64,000 bases of DNA, taken from the NCBI RefSeq assembly GCF_910592395.1, contig NC_088322.1:14689431-14753430 (forward strand), written 5' to 3'. The translations under genes and the position numbers were made by a program. Below, piece by piece: positions 34,139 through 47,584 of this stretch. The notes under the pieces were generated by a model. It worked only from the letters and a program-made list of their open reading frames with translations, was not told the DNA's origin and made no database searches. Position 1 is the first letter of the stretch. Every line of letters begins with the position of its first letter. Source of the stretch: Lineus longissimus. Its lineage: Eukaryota; Nemertea; Pilidiophora; Heteronemertea; Lineidae.

Positions 34139-35214
34139 TTTACTAGCATTGTACCCGTGGCGCAGGCAGGTTCAAATGGGCTATACCTTGAATAGATTGA
34201 ATTGCAATGAAAATCTAATGCAATATCAAAGGAGCCATATCGAAGAGACAAATTAAACCAACCATTTGTCCACAGACTCGGACCTAGCTGTGGCGTGCTG
34301 TATGCGTGCATATAAAAGTATATCAGTTGGTCCGATAGAGATGATGAGGCAATGCCTCGTTCCTTAGTCAGCAATGCCCCTTTTTATACGGAGAAGAAGG
34401 AGTACCCAGATAGGCATTCACATGTCGGCCTCCAAATGGCTCGAACCAATTGCACTATCACTACTATAACTTTAAAACGCGTGCTCATCCTACATGTAGC
34501 CAGGTCTCGGGCAAGGCACTTACTCGACAGGCAAGCTAGAAGTTCAGCACCGTGAGCAGCTCCTTGATAAGGCCATTTCAGGTTCAGCGCGCCTCTTCAG
34601 ATCAAGTATTGAAAGCTGTGGTGAGCACATAAACAGACCATGGTAACCTTCATTATCAAGGGCTAGCTCTGGCTAACACAGCACCCATAAACAATAGACC
34701 ACCAATGTGACCCCAGCTCCTTATTGCGGGAAAACCCAAGTCCAGCAACCGAAAGTACCAAAAATACATTTTTGTTTACATTTGAACTGCATACATACGT
34801 TTGTTTACAATTTCTTTCCCGGCGAAATCTCGAACATCAGGTGACCTGCAATCGTAGATTGAAAATAACATTAACCTTAGTTCAGCAGGTCAACAGGTAC
34901 AGGCTGTTCCAATCATCCCCCTACAGCCAGCTGTTCAACAGGTAATGTTAGCCACCCCACAGGGAGTGCAGGTAATTGATTAAGCCCCTGCATAACTAAA
35001 CAGCAATGACTTGGCTTCTGTGAGTGGTAAGGAGAATTGACAGTGTCCGATTAAAAATCCCTCATTACTGCTCCGCTGAAGTAAATTTCCGAAAATAAAC
35101 ATAACGTTGCATCAGGATAACATATCACCTGCAAACGTGCAAAATATCGAGACGAAACACTACCCCCAAATGGCACTTTATCGAGCCGCCTTATAGTATT
35201 ATGATATAGATTTC
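34139..35214. other. 1.08-kb insertion in the flank copy, carrying a Gln-rich exon-like piece
   Basis: Absent from the matching place in the first flank copy (about 20030). Within it 34882-34940 has an acceptor (CATTAACCTTAG) and a donor (CAACAG before GTAATG). In one frame it reads SAGQQVQAVPIIPLQPAVQQ, with LATPQGVQV following; this resembles Gln/Val/Pro-rich activation regions such as those of NF-Y or Sp-type factors. It is probably a captured exon fragment, not a working gene. Confidence 0.35.
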
Positions 35215-35340
35215 TGACAAGCATCAATGGACAAGCATGATTAAATGCCAACTTTGACATAATATAGTATTATCAAATACCCTGGTATTCTGACTTCTCT
35301 GTGCCGGGCTGGATTTATAGACCACCTTCCTCTCCTGCAG

Positions 35341-35950
35341 ATGGGTGTTATATCTATCACACCAAGGTTCAGCCAGTGTTGGGGAAACTCCAAGCAAAGA
35401 AGCTGCAGTTACATGTAGAAAGTTTGTCATTTTCCATTGGGATTCCACAGAATCAAAGAAGTTCCTTCGATTCCTGCATGTTGTTTACATATACCAGCAG
35501 TATACATCATCCTAAAATCGAGTGCTTGACATCGGATCTTCCAACTCCATTTAAACGGGTTACAGGTACTCATCAGTGAGCAGTATCTCTATAAATGATG
35601 ATGTGTTTCTGATATAGAGGAGTATTTTGAGCTCTCTCTCATCAGTCTCAAGTTGATATTTAAAGCTTTTATAAAATCAATCTACATTGGTTGTACAATG
35701 CAGATCCTTAAGTTGTCATCATCTTGAACTGTCATGATTCTCTCATATAATTATACTGTTAGCCAATCTTTTCCAAGAAGAAGTAGTTTACTTTTGAAAA
35801 ACAATTTTAGGTAATTTCACAGTCACTGGCAAAACCATTCAAGTTGCTGCTAACCAAGAAGTAGAGGTTATTATAGTTAAGGACTTTCTTAAACTTTCTT
35901 TTTATCGTCATCTTATTGTATTATTCATTGTTATTTATGATATAGTTTGA
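35341..35950 (+). CDS. Two 3'-terminal exons of the unknown plus-strand gene, unit C
   Basis: Exon a 35341-35565 and exon b 35811-35950. The frame is open, with a slightly different and longer C-terminal tail (FLKLSFYRHLIVLFIVIYDIV) because of a small indel. The intron is shortened by the deletion in this unit. Confidence 0.33.
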
Positions 35951-36979
35951 TAATATTATTTTCAAAGACATCCCTGGTTGACAGTCTTATTACGTTCACA
36001 TATTTTGTCAGGAGAGGCTTTTCATTTCAACAACATTAATAATTCCCGTTCGAACATTATGATTATGAAACGAACCACATGTCACAAATTATATTTAGAA
36101 TATCCACAAACACAGGCCACAACTAAGTGGGTCTAAGACTCACCAGATCCACTCGTTAATTTTCTCCGGAGAAAATCAACTCGTGTAATCTGGTGACTCA
36201 GTTCACACAAAAGCCGATTGAAAGTATCAAAGTCAATGTACAACCTTGTCACAAGCACGTAAATTTTCACGGGGAAAAACACACACATGCGCAGTAAATC
36301 AGTTGGAATCTGCGCAAAACAGGTGACGTCACGACATAAATTAAGCCGCGTCGTTTTAACCCCCGATGTACAGTACATCGAGGATGAAACGAATCGCCTT
36401 TATTTCCGTATGACACACGTCACTAGGGAATAATAAATAGACCCGAACAAAAATATAAAAAAGACATAAAACATTATGCAAAGTTACAACAGGATGGGTA
36501 AGAGAAATTTGAAATAAGTAAATGACAGCGATCAGAAACGAATTTACAAAATTAATAACATGGGCTGCGACCTCACTATCATCATAGCAACATAAATTTG
36601 TCCTCATAATTTTAATTTACAAGTGTAGTGAAATCCAGAGATGAAAAAGACTCGCTCGAGGTTGCACAACATTTTTACATGACAAAATAAAATGATTTTC
36701 ATCCTCAACAGAATTATCAGTATAGAAAGAACAAAATATTTCCTGTTGCCACCACATGACCGCAAATATATTTGTGCGTGACGTAATTCATCAGTATAAA
36801 GATATGGAATATTCTCCTTACATTTATACAGGTCCATTGCCGACGAAAGATACATAGGCCTGGTTGTGTATTTTTAAACAACTACCAATACTAATACTAT
36901 CTCTTCATAGTTAGCCATAAACATAAAATCAAACGCTAAGAAGAAGAAGAAGATCAAACAACACGTTCAGAAAAAAAGT

Positions 36980-37881
36980 TTACGGATGAACCAGAAGAAG
37001 AAGAACAAACATGCAATAAAAAGCCGCCCATTCCTTGAAGGACGTTACGGTGGAAGCTGCTGGATTTGCCGGTGTCGTTCCTACGGAGGAACTCACGCTT
37101 GCAGATGGTGCTACTGATCCTGTGGCACTGGCAGTGCCCGCGCCTGTGGTTGCCGAAGGTGCCACGGTCGCGGTCGCGGTCGTGGCCGTGGTCGCGGTCG
37201 CGGTCGTGGTCGCGGTGGTCGCGGTCGCGGTCGCGGTCGCGGTCGCGGCCGCGGTCGTGGTCGCGGTCGTGGCCGTGGTCGCGGTCGCGGTCGTGGTCCC
37301 GTACAAGAGAGCTTGGGCGCCTAAAAATGAAATATTTAAATTCTTATTCATTGAGATGCGTCCTTTCTCATCGATTTCACTCTGTTTCCAAACGCATCTT
37401 TTGGACCTAAATCGTAGAGAATTGAGGGCATTTCGTAGTGCGGCTCGTTGGAAAAGAGCAGGCGCCCATAGAAAGCCATGAAACGGGTCGTACATATCAT
37501 TTACATATCAATCTATCATTATCAAAACTGTCAACTTTTTGCCGGGCTCACCACGGTAAGAAAGGTATCGGTTGGCCAAAGAAAAATACGTGCTTGGTGG
37601 GAGAGGAAAAGACTACACAAAAGAAACAGACAAAAGATAATTTCATTTTGAGGCGCTTTGAGGCCCTCTTTTTTGATCCGATTGTCCTCCTCCAACACTG
37701 TAATTGGAGTGTGTTACAAAGGTAAGCCAATACCTTACCCACCGGGCTCACTGGGTATTCATATCAGTCTAAATATGAATTCTAATGCCCATTATCTTTG
37801 CATATCGGACTGAAATAAGTGACTTTACTGACCTGTTGCCACGACGGCAATCACCAACAGGAATACGCCGATCTGCACCAT
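36980..37881 (-). CDS. Ala/Thr-repeat, likely GPI-anchored mucin-like protein, member 3 (129 aa, longest)
   Basis: Signal-peptide exon 37891-37833 (ATG at 37881) and last exon 37320-36980. The donor here is GTCAGT, not GTAAGT, and the acceptor TATTTTCTAG is moved by a small deletion; both still work by rule. The ectodomain has the longest Ala-Thr tract (about 45 residues of TATATT / ATATAT type), preceded by a unique LLYG. The GPI-like tail is at residues 110-129. Confidence 0.78.
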
Positions 37882-39402
37882 TGTTGATCAACTAGAAAAT
37901 AAGAAAGTTGAGATGACGTCACAGTGAATGAATGGAATTTACATTTCAAATTCCAAAAATATCGGTAATCCCTATATTCATTGGCATGAGCTCGATAGTT
38001 CAGTATTACGTTTAGGCCTCTCGACCACCATGGAAGCTATTTCTTAAGGGTCGATGGAATTAATATTTGCAATTATAACCATTTGATAAGACCGTAGAAC
38101 AATGGGAATTTAGGCCAAGATGGGAGCGGGCTTTGTTTAAAGACAATAGACTGTGTCTTGGGCTGGACCTTAATTCTTTCAACTGCAGGGGCAAAAATAT
38201 GAGTTGGGGGTAAAGTACCGAAAACGCATTCAGTTATATTTTCCTATCATGACTTGTCAACTTTGTTGAATGTGTCTTTAGATATCAAAAGATTTCAAGC
38301 AATTCCATTCAACTTGGTCTCATAAGAAAATCGACTGAGTTACCGGTCCGAGTCGCCGGATCAGCACGAGATGATTTTCTACAATATAAATGCTCGACAC
38401 CGCAGGTAGAGTAAATGGGGTGATCCAGATTATTGCAAAAGAGTACTAGTCAGCCTCATTCACTACATGTGTAACCATAGCGGACAGTCATGACATTGCC
38501 CACAGGTAACCATGGCGGACAGTCTGCCTTCTATTTTTGCATTTAAGTCACGCTACACAACACAGCCCGTGCAATAATCTTTACAGATTGGGCAGATATG
38601 GGAGAAATAAGCACGACTTGTACCCTAAATCAGGCGTATAGTGCTACAAAACACTTATTTATCTACTTATTCAGGACAGCTTAAATCTATACAGATGTGC
38701 TTAAGTTATCAGCTAGAAATACGAAACAGCGAATCCACGCCAGGTGCTATAGAACACATGAAATATTCGCTGTTGAATCCGTGCCTGTGTTTTCAAATTT
38801 GTTGTTGTTGTCTGCTAGCGCTTTGGTAACCAAAGTGGACAGTGTCTTGCTCACACTGTCCGAATCGATCCTCACATTATAGACGGTGTTCGCAGGAAAC
38901 AACTGTCATTTGCACATTGATGCGACCACTGTAAACCAGCGGCCTGGAATTTAATCGCATGCGACGACAATCACAATTGGTTTAATTGTGGGACCTGTGA
39001 GAACCCCATTTCTGCAGATTATAGGCGAGTCGATGCTGGTGACGCGGTATACGTCCGTTCTTAGGGCTTGTTGTGGGCCTGACTAGATGAATTATCATTC
39101 CCGCTTTTGATTGTTGGAATTTGATTGTGACCCGTTCGTCAAATTATTTTTTAAGTGTGAAGTTTCAGCGGATACGAACTGATGTAACATTTTATAGAAG
39201 GCTTAACTTTCGTATACAAGTGCATCGTTTTCGTGTGTAAATACCATTAAATAGAAATAAACATTACCCCTGTACAGAAACTAGCCATGCCAATAACGTG
39301 GTGAAAAGTGGCCTATAGAGTAAATCTATCGGTGTTAATCTATCGGTGTTTACGACAGCAATGTTAACATTTATATCCAATGTAGATTTACGTATAACAA
39401 AA

Positions 39403-40637
39403 GAGCGTTCATCGAATAATAAAATATATTTTTAGTACAAGAAATCAATGCCTTTTGTCAGTTTTATGCCTTCAAGTTGTGGGTTCACAATTTTGAATGT
39501 GTTCCAGCTCATCAAAAGAACAGGGTTTTGTCTAGAATCACGGTTTTCCGAGTTTTTCCTTGCCAACACTGTCAGGAACCCCCCCCCCCCCCCCATCCTA
39601 TCCACCTAGCCAACACCCAGACAGAGGTTACCAAATGACAGAGCTGAGAGAGCCCAAACATCTGAGGAATCCATGCAACAGCAAAAACTTTGGCAAATAT
39701 ACTGAAGGGAACGATGCAATATAATATTTCGGGCTTGGTCACCCGCCTACCCCCCCCCCCCCCCTGGCATGGCCCTTCCCAGCCCTAGTGTCCCTAATTG
39801 AACCATCCAAAGCTAGGGATCTTAGGCCATAAAGTGGACAAATAAAGCAAGAAGTTATCAAAGGGCAGTCATTCTCATATCTTCAAAGATCACTTGAGGT
39901 CCAGCTTTTCATGTATGTTGATGTTTGGACATATATTCTCTCCTCAAATGCACTTGGGACGCCAATTTGGACCCCATGTGGACATGGAAAAATTTTCAAT
40001 TTTCCCAATGGCATGTGTTTCAGTATACTCAGTATGATGCTGCCATCTGCAGGAGCTATCGGCAAACTAAATATGCAAACTCTATGTGATTCAAAACGGC
40101 CACAGAAGTCGGCCAATTTTCATGTTTTCTTAGAATTTACATTAGGAAAAATTGCAATACACGTTGTATTTTCAACCCATATGTGGACATGGAAAAATTT
40201 TCACCAATCAACTCAAAATTTTTGGCCCGAAAATGCCTTGATAGTCATAGAATCACATACGCTATCGGCAACTAGGCTTTAGTTACAAAGAAAGCCGTGA
40301 GATGTCTCTCACCTCGATCTGCTATAGAAAACGTATGCTTGGCTCTGGAAGGGAGTTTGGCGCATGCGCAGCTAAAAGGTTGGGAATTGGTGGTAATGAG
40401 CGGATACGAACTGATGTAACATTTTATAGAAGGCTTAACTTTCGTATACAAGTGCATCGTTTTCGTGTGTAAATACCATTAAATAGAAATAAACATTACC
40501 CCTGTACAGAAACTAGCCATGCCAATAACGTGGTGAAAAGTGGCCTATAGAGTAAATCTATCGGTGTTAATCATCTATCGGTGTTTACGACAGCAATGTT
40601 AACATTTATATCCAATGTAGATTTACGTATAACAAAA
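39403..40637. repeat. Insertion with terminal direct duplication, unit C
   Basis: Same structure and nearly the same sequence as 24208-25438 in unit A: unique part 39403-40398, then a second copy of 39167-39402. Poly-C runs differ in length between the two copies. Confidence 0.8.
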
Positions 40638-40755
40638 ATCTCATATTCACTTTTTGAAAAACATGGCCTAGTCCCGCCTTTAGCAACAGTCATTATGAAC
40701 AAAACTTGAACAACAATCAAGAATTAGGAAAGGAATTAGCTGAAATGAAACCTAC

Positions 40756-41105
40756 CTGCCTGTATAAAGTGTTGCTGGCTGAAAGGTTATTCGAAAAGGT
40801 TGTCGATCCTTTTGTTACGAAAACCTCGAATTTCAGAATGGTACTCGTCTCTAATTGATTGAAACGGTAAGCTGTGAAATCTCTAGGCAAATTCTGCTCC
40901 TGGTTGCACGAAAGTCTGAATACGTCTGACCACTCAGTTCGAGAGACAACTGTAATTAACGATTGAGGAATATTTATATATATTTTAAACATCAAATTCA
41001 ACACCACACCCGCTTTTATTCTCCATTGTCATATCAAATCGGAAGGAAAATGGCGGCCACTGAGTGACCAATCCTAGCAAGGGCGCCGTGATGACGTCAC
41101 ACGTG
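40756..41105 (-). promoter_or_regulatory. Promoter and 5' UTR exon of the Ala/Thr-rich gene, unit C
   Basis: TGACGTCA (41092-41099) joined to CACGTG (41100-41105), TATATATAAATA at 40970-40983, exon end 40756 with GTAGGT. Same spacing as unit A. Confidence 0.62.
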
Positions 41106-41720
41106 CCATGAAGACGAGGGCAATAACCTGCCATTTTGACAAGGACAATAACGTGCCTTGACGACAAGGTCAATAATCACACAGATAAACAGGTTTCCCC
41201 TAAGGTCACTAACCTGTATTAAACGAAAATAGTTCAGTTTGAGATCAATGCGTGGTCTCACCATACTTGTTGAATGGTATTTTCCAATTCAGATATAATT
41301 TTTCTGATATTGAGAATAAAGGTGTGTTTAAAACGAAGAAAATGATGAAGTTTCAATCCAATTGGCTTACTTATGGACGTAGAGGTGTAACAGTTTGTAA
41401 TCTAACTCCTCCGTCATTTTAGATCGGATGACAACAAAACTTAGTCAAATTGAAAATATGTTATTTTGTTCACTTCTTCTTTCTATATCACCCACAGAAA
41501 AAAGGGTCTTTAACTCCTATGGAATCAGTGTCCACATTGGACTTTAGTCCCTGTTCAGTGGACAATAACAACTAGAGGTCAATGTCCGACGGACTTTCAC
41601 ACCTAGTACTAGGAGATCCCCGGACTTTCACCTCTAGCTGTATCCGGGGACAATTTCAACTGGGGACATTTTCCACTGGGACACCGGGCTGGATTTATAG
41701 ACTACCTTCCTCTCCTGCAG

Positions 41721-43450
41721 ATTGGCGTTATATCTATCACACCCAGAAGTATTAAGGTAGCAGGAAGGGTTGGGCGTTTGTGGTTTCTGAGTCTGAGGGG
41801 GTTGGTGTCTGTTGACTGTGCTTTAAGAGAGACTAGGCATGGCGCCAGTCTCTCTTAAAGCACAGTCAACAGGCATTTGGTCTCAGTATTTGGGTAAGTA
41901 CAGAATCAAGCCAGCTCAGAGAGCAATGATTGAACGATGCTGTGGACAAGTCCAAGGAAACTGCATCAGTCACGACCAACTTCTCATCAGAAAGCGTCAC
42001 CACCAGCATATTCAATGTTCAGTTCCAACCTGTACCAGTCCAATGCACGCCTGTCATAGTCAGCAGTGGTCAGCTTAGCGCGATATGGAACATTCTTCCG
42101 AAACTCAAGCGAGGGAAGTCTGCTCATTAGCATATCTCGCGCACTGCTTCTTCTTGTCAAACATCGTAGTGCAATCGTAATGGAAAACGTCTGGCTTTGC
42201 GCCAGACATTCAGACTAATAAGTGAAGAACTAATAGGTAAAGAACTTCTACTTGCGCGAGACTGCTGTGATAAAATTATCATTTCAGAGACTCCTGTGAC
42301 GTACACATATATTTTTTACAATCAAAAATGCCCTCAAAAGACGACATGGAATGATTATTTTATTGATATTTCCTACTATATACCTTCCAATTATCACTTT
42401 ATACAAATAGATCGGCGTTAGGTCGCATGCTTTTCTTTCCTGGTGACACTATAAAGCAAAATAGTTGCAACCCCGTAACTGCGCTATAAGTCCAATAATA
42501 AGTGACGGTGACCCGTTATAAATGTTTCGCCAGCTTCGCCTTTTTGCCGCTACGCGGCGCTTTGGGCCCTTGCGTCAAGGTTCAGCCAGTGTTGGGGACA
42601 CTCCAAGCAAAGAAGCTGCAGTTACATGTAGAAAGTTTGTCATTTTCCATTGGGATTCCACAGAATCAAAGAAGTTCCTTCGATTCCTGCATGTTGTTTA
42701 CATATACCAGCAGTATACATCACCCGAAAATCGAGTGCTTGACATCGGATCTTCCAACTCCATTAATAAATGGTTTACAGGTACTCATCAGTGAGCAGTA
42801 TCTCTATAAATGATGATGTGTTTCTGATATAGAGGAGTATTTTGAACTCTCTCTCATTAGTCTCAAGTTGATATTTAAAGTTTTTATAAAATCAATCTAC
42901 ATTGGTTGTACAATGCAGATCCTTAAGTTGTCATCATCTTGAACTGTCATGATTCTCTCTGATGAGCAGAGCTGAAAATCAACTTTAATCTTCTGTTTTA
43001 AGAACAGCTCGAATCAATACGTGAACAACAAGATCTTGTTTAATCTGACACAAAGCATTTTTATTCAATACAATGCAAACACTGTTAATACATTTAATGT
43101 ACAACCACATAATACACTGCAGAACATGAAGTCTTCAGAAAAAGAATAACAAGTTCATGTTTTTTCTCGCCCTAGAAATCTATCTGTCCAAATTAACTGA
43201 GAACATAACATTGTTTTAATCATTCTCTCCGTCATTGAAACAAGTGAAGCAAGCGTAACAAACCTGACTGCAGGCCCACTGATGAATACACCAAAACTAT
43301 CACCTTAAATATACTGTTAACCAATCTTTTCCAAGAAGAATTAGTTTACTATTGAAAAACCATTTCAGGTAATTTCACAGTCACTGGCAAAACCATTCAA
43401 GTTGCTGCTAACCAAGAATAGAGGTTATTTTAGTTAAGGACTTTCTTAAA
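41721..43450 (+). pseudogene. Broken plus-strand exons, unit D
   Basis: Exon a (41721-41743 and 42577-42780) is split by the 833-bp element and has a 2-bp insertion near its end (CCATTAATAAATGG against CCATTTAAATGG). Exon b (from 43369) has a TAG after CAAGAA because one G-T pair of bases is missing. This copy cannot make the product predicted for units A-C. Confidence 0.5.
41744..42576 (+). mobile_element. 833-bp element with internal 25-bp palindrome, copy in unit D
   Basis: Begins CAGAAGTATTAAGG and ends GGGCCCTTGCGTC. Inserted between CACACC and AAGGTTCAGCC of exon a, which is contiguous in units A-C. A perfect palindrome with 25-bp arms (41810-41834, 41847-41871) lies near the left end, and a GC-rich hairpin (GCCGCTACGCGGC) is near the right end. 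No clear target duplication, no terminal inverted repeats. A 74-codon frame (42197-42421) stays open in all three copies. Class not assigned; a Helitron/Helentron-like non-autonomous element is one option. Confidence 0.65.
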
Positions 43451-44542
43451 CTTTCTTTTTATCGTCATCTTATTGTCATATTCATTGTTATTTTATGATA
43501 TAGTTTGATAATATTATTTTCAAAGACATCCCTGGTTGACAGTCTTATTACGTTCACATATTTTGTCAGGAGAGGCTTTTCATTTCAACAACATTAATAA
43601 TTCCCGTTCGAACAGTATGATTATGAAACGAGCTACATGTCACAAATTATATTTAAAATATCCACAAACACAGGCCACAACAAAGTGGGTCTAAGACTCA
43701 CCAGATCCACTCGTTAATTTTCTCCGGAGAAAATCAACTCGTGTAATCTGGTGACTCAGTTCACACAAAAGTTGATTGAAAGTATCAAAGTCAATGTACA
43801 ACCTTGTCACAAGCACGTAAATTTTCACGGGGAAAAACACACACATGCGCAGTAAACCAGTTGGAATCTGCGCAAAACAGGTGACGTCACGACATAAATT
43901 AAGCCGATTCGTTTCAACCCCGATGTACAGTACATCGAGGATGAAACGAATCACCTTTATTTCCGTATAACACACGTCGCTAGGGAATAATAAATAGACC
44001 CGAACAAAAATATAAAAAAGACAAAAAACATTATGCAAAGTTACAGCAGGATTGGTTAGAGAAATTTGAAATAAATAGGCCTAAATGACAGGGATCAGAA
44101 ACGAATTTACGAAATTAATAACATGGGCTGCGACCTCACTATCATCATAGCAACATAAATTTGTCCTCATAATTTTAATTTACAAGTGTAGTGAAATCCA
44201 GAGATGAAAAAGACTCGCTCGAGGTTGCACAACATTTTTACATGACAAAATAAAATGATTTTCATCCGCAACAGAATTATCAGTATAGAAAGAACAAAAT
44301 ATTTCCTGTTGCCACCACATGACCGCAAATATACTTGTGCGAGACGTAATTCATCAGTATAAAGATATGGAATATTCTCCTTACATTTATACAGGTCCAT
44401 TGCCGACGAAAGATACATAGGCCTGGTTGTGTATTTTTAAACAACTACCAATACTATTACTATCTCTTCATAGTTAGCCATAAACATAAAATCGAACGCT
44501 AAGAAGAAGAAGAAGATCAAACAACACGTTCAGAAAAAAAGT

Positions 44543-45199
44543 TTACGGATGAACCAGAAGAAGAAGAACAAACATGCAATAAAAAGCTGCCCATTCCTTG
44601 AAGGACGTAACGGTGGAAGCTTTTGACGGTGTCGTTGATCCTATGGAGGAACTCACGCTTGCAGATGGTGCTACTGATCCTGTGGCACTGGCAGTGCCCG
44701 CGCCTGTGGTTGCCGAAGGTGCCACGGTCGCGGTCGCGGTCGCGGTCGCGGTCGCGGTCGCGGTCGCGGTCGCGGTCGCGGTCGCGGCCGCGGTCGTGGT
44801 CGCGGTCGTGGCCGTGGTCGCGGTCGCGGTCGTGGTCTCGATAATGACAGTTTGGCCGCCTAAAAATGAAATATTTAGATTCTTATTCATTGAGATGCGT
44901 CCTTTCTCATCGATTTCACTCTGTTTCCAAACGCATCTTTTGGACCTAAATCGTAGAGAATTGAGGGCATACGTGCTTGGTGCGAGAGGAAAAGACTACA
45001 CAAAAGAAATTGTAATTGTAATTGGAGTGTGTTACAAAGGTAAGCCAATACCTTACCCACCGGGCTCACTGGGTATTCAAATCAGTCTAAATATGAATTC
45101 TAATGCCCATTATCTTTGCATATCGGACTGAAATAAGTGACTTTACTTACCGGTTGCCACGACGGCAATCACCAACAGGAATACGCCGATCTGCACCAT
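44543..45199 (-). CDS. Ala/Thr-repeat, likely GPI-anchored mucin-like protein, member 4 (121 aa)
   Basis: Signal-peptide exon 45215-45151 (ATG at 45199) and last exon 44859-44543. It carries the purest repeat: about ten GGTCGC hexamers in a row on the plus strand, read as Ala-Thr dipeptides here. The mature start is GGQTVIIETTT instead of GAQA. The GPI-like tail is at residues 102-121. Confidence 0.78.
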
Positions 45200-46619
45200 T
45201 GTTGATCAACTAGCTCTGGAAAATAAGAAAGTTGAGATGACGTCACAGTGAATGAATGGAATTTACATTTCAAATTCCAAAAATATCGGTAATCTCTATA
45301 TTCATTTGCATTAGCTCGATAGTTCAGTATTACGTTTAGGCCTCTCGACCACCATGGAAGCTATTTCGTAAGGGTCGATGGAATTAATATTTGCAATTAT
45401 AACCATTTGATAAGACCGTAGAACAATGGGAATTTAGGCCAAGATGCGAGCGGGCTTTGTTTAAAGACAATAGACTGTGTCCTGGGCTGGACCTTAATTC
45501 TTTCAACTGCAGGGGCAAAAATATGAGTTGGGGGTAAAGTACCGAAAACTCATTCAGTTATATTTTCCTATCATGACTTGTCAACTTTGTTGAATGTGTC
45601 TTTAGATATCAAAAGATTTCAAGCAATTCCATTCAACGTGGTCTCATAAGAAAACCGACTGAGTTACCGGTCCGAGTCGCCGGATCAGCACGAGATGATT
45701 TTCTACAATATAAATGCTCGACACCGCAGGTAGAGTAAATGGGGTGATCCAGATTATTGCAAAAGAGTACTAGTCAGCCTAATTCACTACATATGCTTAA
45801 GTTATCAGCTAGAAATACGAAACAGCGAATCCACGTCAGGTGCTATAGAACACATGAAATATTCGCTGTTGAATCCGTGCCTGTGTTTTCAAATTTGTTG
45901 TTGTTGTCTGCTAGCGCTTTGGTAACCAAAGTGGACAGTGTCTTGCTCACACTGTCCGAATCGATCCTCACATTATAGACGGTGTTCGCAGGAAACAACT
46001 GTCATTTGCACATTGATGCGACCACTGTAAACCAGCGGCCTGGAATTTAATCGCATGCGACGACAATCACAATTGGTTTAATTGTGGGACCTGTGAGAAC
46101 CCCATTTCTGCAGATTATAGGCGAGTCGATGCTGGTGACGCGGTATACGTCCGTTCTTAGGGCTTGTTGTGGGCCTGACTAGATGAATTATCATTCCCGC
46201 TTTTGATTGTTGGAATTTGATTGTGACCCGTTCGTCAAATTATTTTTTAAGTGTGAAGTTTCAGCGGATACGAACTGATGTAACATTTTATAGAAGGCTT
46301 AACTTTCGTATACAAGTGCATCGTTTTCGTGTGTAAATACCATTAAATAGAAATAAACATTACCCCTGTACAGAAACTAGCCATGCCAATAACGTGGTGA
46401 AAAGTGGCCTATAGAGTAAATCTATCGGTGTTAATCATCTATCGGTGTTTACGACAGCAATGTTAACATTTATATCCAATGTAGATTTACGTATAACAAA
46501 AATCTCATATTCACTTTTTGAAAAACATGGCCCAGTCCCGCCTTTAGCAACAGTCATTATGAACGAAACTTGAACAACAATCAAGAATTAGGAAAGGAAT
46601 TAGCTGAAATGAAACCTAC

Positions 46620-46969
46620 CTGCCTGTATAAAGTGTTGCTGGCTGAAAGGTTATTCGAAAAGGTTGTTGATCTTTTTGTTACAAAAACCTCGAATTTCAG
46701 AATGGTACTCGTCTCAAATTGATTGAAACGGTAAGCTGTGAAATCTCTAGGCAAATTCTGCTCCTGGTTGCACGAAAGTCTGAATACGTCTGACCACTCA
46801 GTTCGAGAGACAACTGTAATTAACGATTGAGGAATATTTATATATATTTTAAACATCAAATTCAACACCACACCCGCTTTTATTCTCCATTGTCATATCA
46901 AATCGGAAGGAAAATGGCGGCCACTGAGTGACCAATCCTAGCAAGGGCGCGGTGATGACGTCACACGTG
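46620..46969 (-). promoter_or_regulatory. Promoter and 5' UTR exon of the Ala/Thr-rich gene, unit D
   Basis: TGACGTCA (46956-46963), CACGTG (46964-46969), TATATATAAATA (46833-46848), exon end 46620. Layout as in unit A. Confidence 0.62.
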
Positions 46970-47584
46970 CCACGAAGACGAGGGCAATAACCTGCCATTT
47001 TGACAAGGACAATAACGTGCCTTGACGACAAAGTCAATAATCACACAGATAAACAGGTTTCCCCTAAGGTCACTAACCTGTATTAAACGAAAATAGTTCA
47101 GTTTGAGATCAATGCGTGGTCTCACCATACTAGTTGAATGGTATTTTCCAATTCAGATATTTTTTTTCTGATATTGAGAATAAAGGTGTGTTTAAAACGA
47201 AGAAAATGATGAAGTTTCAATCCAATTGGCTTACTTATGGACGTAGAGGTGTAACAGTTTGTAATCTAACTCCTCCGTCATTTTAGATCGGATGACAACA
47301 AAACTCAGTCAAATTGAAAATATGTTATTTTGTTCACTTCGTCTTTCTATATCACCCACAGAAAAAAGGGTCTTTAACTCCTATGGAATCAGTGTCCACA
47401 TTGGACTTTAGTCCCTGTTCAGTGGACAATAACAACTAGAGGTCAATGTCCGACGGACTTTCATACCGAGTACTAGGAGATCCCCGGACTTTCACCTCTA
47501 GCTGTATCCGGGGACAATTTCAACTGGGGACATTTTCCACTGGGACACCGGGCTGGATTTATAGACTACCTTCCTCTCCTGCAG

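Larger units (their letters stand above)
35304..41685. repeat. Tandem unit C (about 6.4 kb)
   Basis: Third unit; shares the 1.23-kb insertion (39403-40637) with unit A. It lacks about 600 bp downstream of exon a that units A, B, D and E keep (the AATCAACCTTAATC to AACCTGACTGCAGG stretch is missing after 35740). Confidence 0.88.
41686..47548. repeat. Tandem unit D (about 5.9 kb)
   Basis: Fourth unit. It carries the 833-bp element inside plus-strand exon a. The intron between the two coding exons of the Ala/Thr-rich gene is shortened (after GAGGGCAT, 44970). Confidence 0.88.
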
